A stretch of DNA of 5,319 nucleotides from Solirubrobacterales bacterium. GTDB lineage: Bacteria; Actinomycetota; Thermoleophilia; Solirubrobacterales; Solirubrobacteraceae. The stretch covers positions 1-5,319 of the forward strand of contig WQXW01000153.1 of the NCBI GenBank assembly GCA_009781575.1, given 5' to 3'. Under the pieces are notes generated by a model. That model searched no databases, had not been told where the DNA came from, and saw nothing but the letters and a program-made list of their open reading frames with translations. The translations under genes and the position numbers were made by a program. Of this stretch, positions 4,492 to 5,319 are shown piece after piece (within the stretch, counting starts at the first letter, position 1; every line of letters begins with the position of its first letter).

Positions 4492-5319
4492 GCACGGTCA
4501 CGAGCAGTCCGCCCACCAGCAGCCCGCCTGCGAGCGGTGCAGGAGGGTCGATGCTCGCCCGACTGCGCGCGCCCGGCCTCGCGCGGGGCGCGGTCGGCTT
4601 TTTGCTGGGGATCGTGTTCGCCACCGGCCTGACCTGGGCGGTGCGCGCGTCCACCGGTCACGCCACGTTCCACCACTATTTCAAGGGCGAAGCGATCCTG
4701 GTGGTCTCGCTGATCGCCTCCCCCATCTTCTTCCTGGTCGGCCTCGGCGGCTTTGACTTCTGGCTGTCGTGGGCGTTCGGGCGGCCCACCAAGCCCGAGG
4801 ACCACTCCGGCCACGGCGCGCGCAGCTGGCGCGACTACTTCCGCATCAACACCGACCACAAGGTGATCGGCATCCAGTACACGGTCACCTCGTTCTTCTT
4901 CCTGTTCGTGGGCGGGCTGCTGGCGATGCTGATGCGCGCCGAGCTCGCGCAGCCGGGGGCGCAGTTCGTGGACGCCAACACCTACAACGGCCTCTTCTCG
5001 GTGCACGCCTCGCTGCTGATCTTCCTCTTCGTGATCCCCGTGTTCGCGGGGCTGGCCAACTTCGTGCTGCCGTTGATGATCGGCGCGCCCGACATGGCGT
5101 TCCCCCGCCTGAACGCGCTCTCCTACTGGCTGTTGCCGATCGCCGGGCTCATGATGCTGTCGAGCTTCCTCGCGCCCGGCGGCGCGTTCGCCGACGGCTG
5201 GACCGCATATGCGCCGCTCTCCACCTCCTCGCCGGTGGGGCAGGACTTCTTCTCGCTCGGCGTGCAGTTCGCGGGCGCCTCCTCGGTCATGACCGCGCTC
5301 AACTTCCTGGTCACGATCA
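4488..5319 (+). CDS. ctaD: Cytochrome c oxidase subunit I, copy 2, with two-span N-terminal extension; 3'-truncated by window edge
   Basis: 277 codons of a second haem-copper oxidase subunit I, starting on an ATG that overlaps the ctaC stop by 4 nt. Residues 1-21 are a low-complexity Ser/Pro/Thr tail. Two extra hydrophobic spans follow at about 33-52 and 68-97. The family core begins at DHKVIGIQY (residue 123). In the core, H173 (SVHASLLIF) is the helix II haem a ligand, and PDMAFPRLNALSYW carries the D-channel D202 and N209. The haem a3/CuB ligands lie beyond the window. Compared with copy 1, a little over half of the first ~94 core residues are identical by eye, so the two are paralogues and not a recent duplicate. 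Coupling to ctaC implies these two form one complex. The start is uncertain: ATG at 4551 with AGGAGG just upstream would remove the Ser/Pro tail but keep both extra spans. Confidence 0.94.
   Translation, partial: MSTVTSSPPTSSPPASGAGGSMLARLRAPGLARGAVGFLLGIVFATGLTWAVRASTGHATFHHYFKGEAILVVSLIASPIFFLVGLGGFDFWLSWAFGRPTKPEDHSGHGARSWRDYFRINTDHKVIGIQYTVTSFFFLFVGGLLAMLMRAELAQPGAQFVDANTYNGLFSVHASLLIFLFVIPVFAGLANFVLPLMIGAPDMAFPRLNALSYWLLPIAGLMMLSSFLAPGGAFADGWTAYAPLSTSSPVGQDFFSLGVQFAGASSVMTALNFLVTI
4541..4547 (+). promoter_or_regulatory. Internal Shine-Dalgarno that may set the start of ctaD copy 2
   Basis: AGGAGGG stands 3 nt before an in-frame ATG at 4551 (counting from GGAGG, a 4-nt spacer). The spacing is slightly short, but it is the best SD-like string on the plus strand. 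It offers a start 21 codons downstream of the coupled ATG at 4488, trimming exactly the Ser/Pro-rich low-complexity head. Confidence 0.45.

Noticed and set aside
888..4606. Four recurrences of TTTTTG (near 888, 1029, 2047 and 4599) as possible slippery frameshift sites
   Set aside because: Each encodes an ordinary Phe-Leu pair in a membrane helix, the zero frame continues intact, and no overlapping alternative product is seen.
1..5319. Both window ends read GATCA, suggesting a circular molecule or a restriction-fragment clone
   Set aside because: A five-base match is weak evidence, and joining the ends would fuse two subunit I genes at non-equivalent positions, producing a nonsensical protein.

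Overview
The window is a high-GC (roughly two thirds G+C by eye) stretch of bacterial chromosome given over almost entirely to aerobic terminal respiration. It holds parts of two neighbouring, co-directional gene sets for aa3-type (A-family) haem-copper cytochrome c oxidase, separated by one gene on the opposite strand. GC-rich codon use, a haem O synthase directly behind subunit I, tiny accessory membrane proteins and a stand-alone CBS-pair protein fit a high-GC actinobacterial lineage, possibly Thermoleophilia-like. That placement is inference; no rRNA or other phylogenetic marker is present.

Left block (1-2910, + strand): the window opens inside a subunit I gene (ctaD copy 1), which has all haem and CuB ligands and the D- and K-channel residues. 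Next comes ctaB (protohaem IX farnesyltransferase), 4 nt later. Then follows a 37-codon single-span membrane microprotein that looks like the CoxF/COA3 type of oxidase assembly factor. A 73-codon two-span protein starts on a GTG overlapping the microprotein's stop and resembles a small oxidase subunit (subunit IV-like). The tight spacing indicates one operon making a catalytic subunit, its haem-modifying enzyme and two small accessory proteins.

Middle (2911-3762): a convergent 194-bp spacer holds two GC-rich hairpins and a perfect 38-bp tandem duplication. A minus-strand gene for a 137-aa CBS-domain-pair protein follows, with a textbook Shine-Dalgarno sequence and a strong sigma70-type promoter (TTGACC, 17 bp, TACATT). 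The 244-bp divergent spacer upstream of it carries two short repeats of 15-bp period in front of the next oxidase gene. I found no convincing forward promoter there.

Right block (3763-5319, + strand): ctaC/coxB (subunit II with a CuA domain) overlaps by 4 nt a second, clearly different subunit I gene (ctaD copy 2). Copy 2 has an N-terminal extension with two extra predicted membrane spans and is cut by the window end. No subunit III gene is visible.

This is not a wholly novel system, but several points deserve attention. There are two distinct subunit I genes side by side. The conserved residues of the interface Mg/Mn site are replaced both in subunit II (CxExC becomes CNLLC) and in subunit I copy 1 (HD becomes NE). 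There is a probable bacterial COA3/CoxF-like microprotein that routine annotation would probably miss. A CBS-pair gene with its own strong promoter sits divergently between the two oxidase sets.
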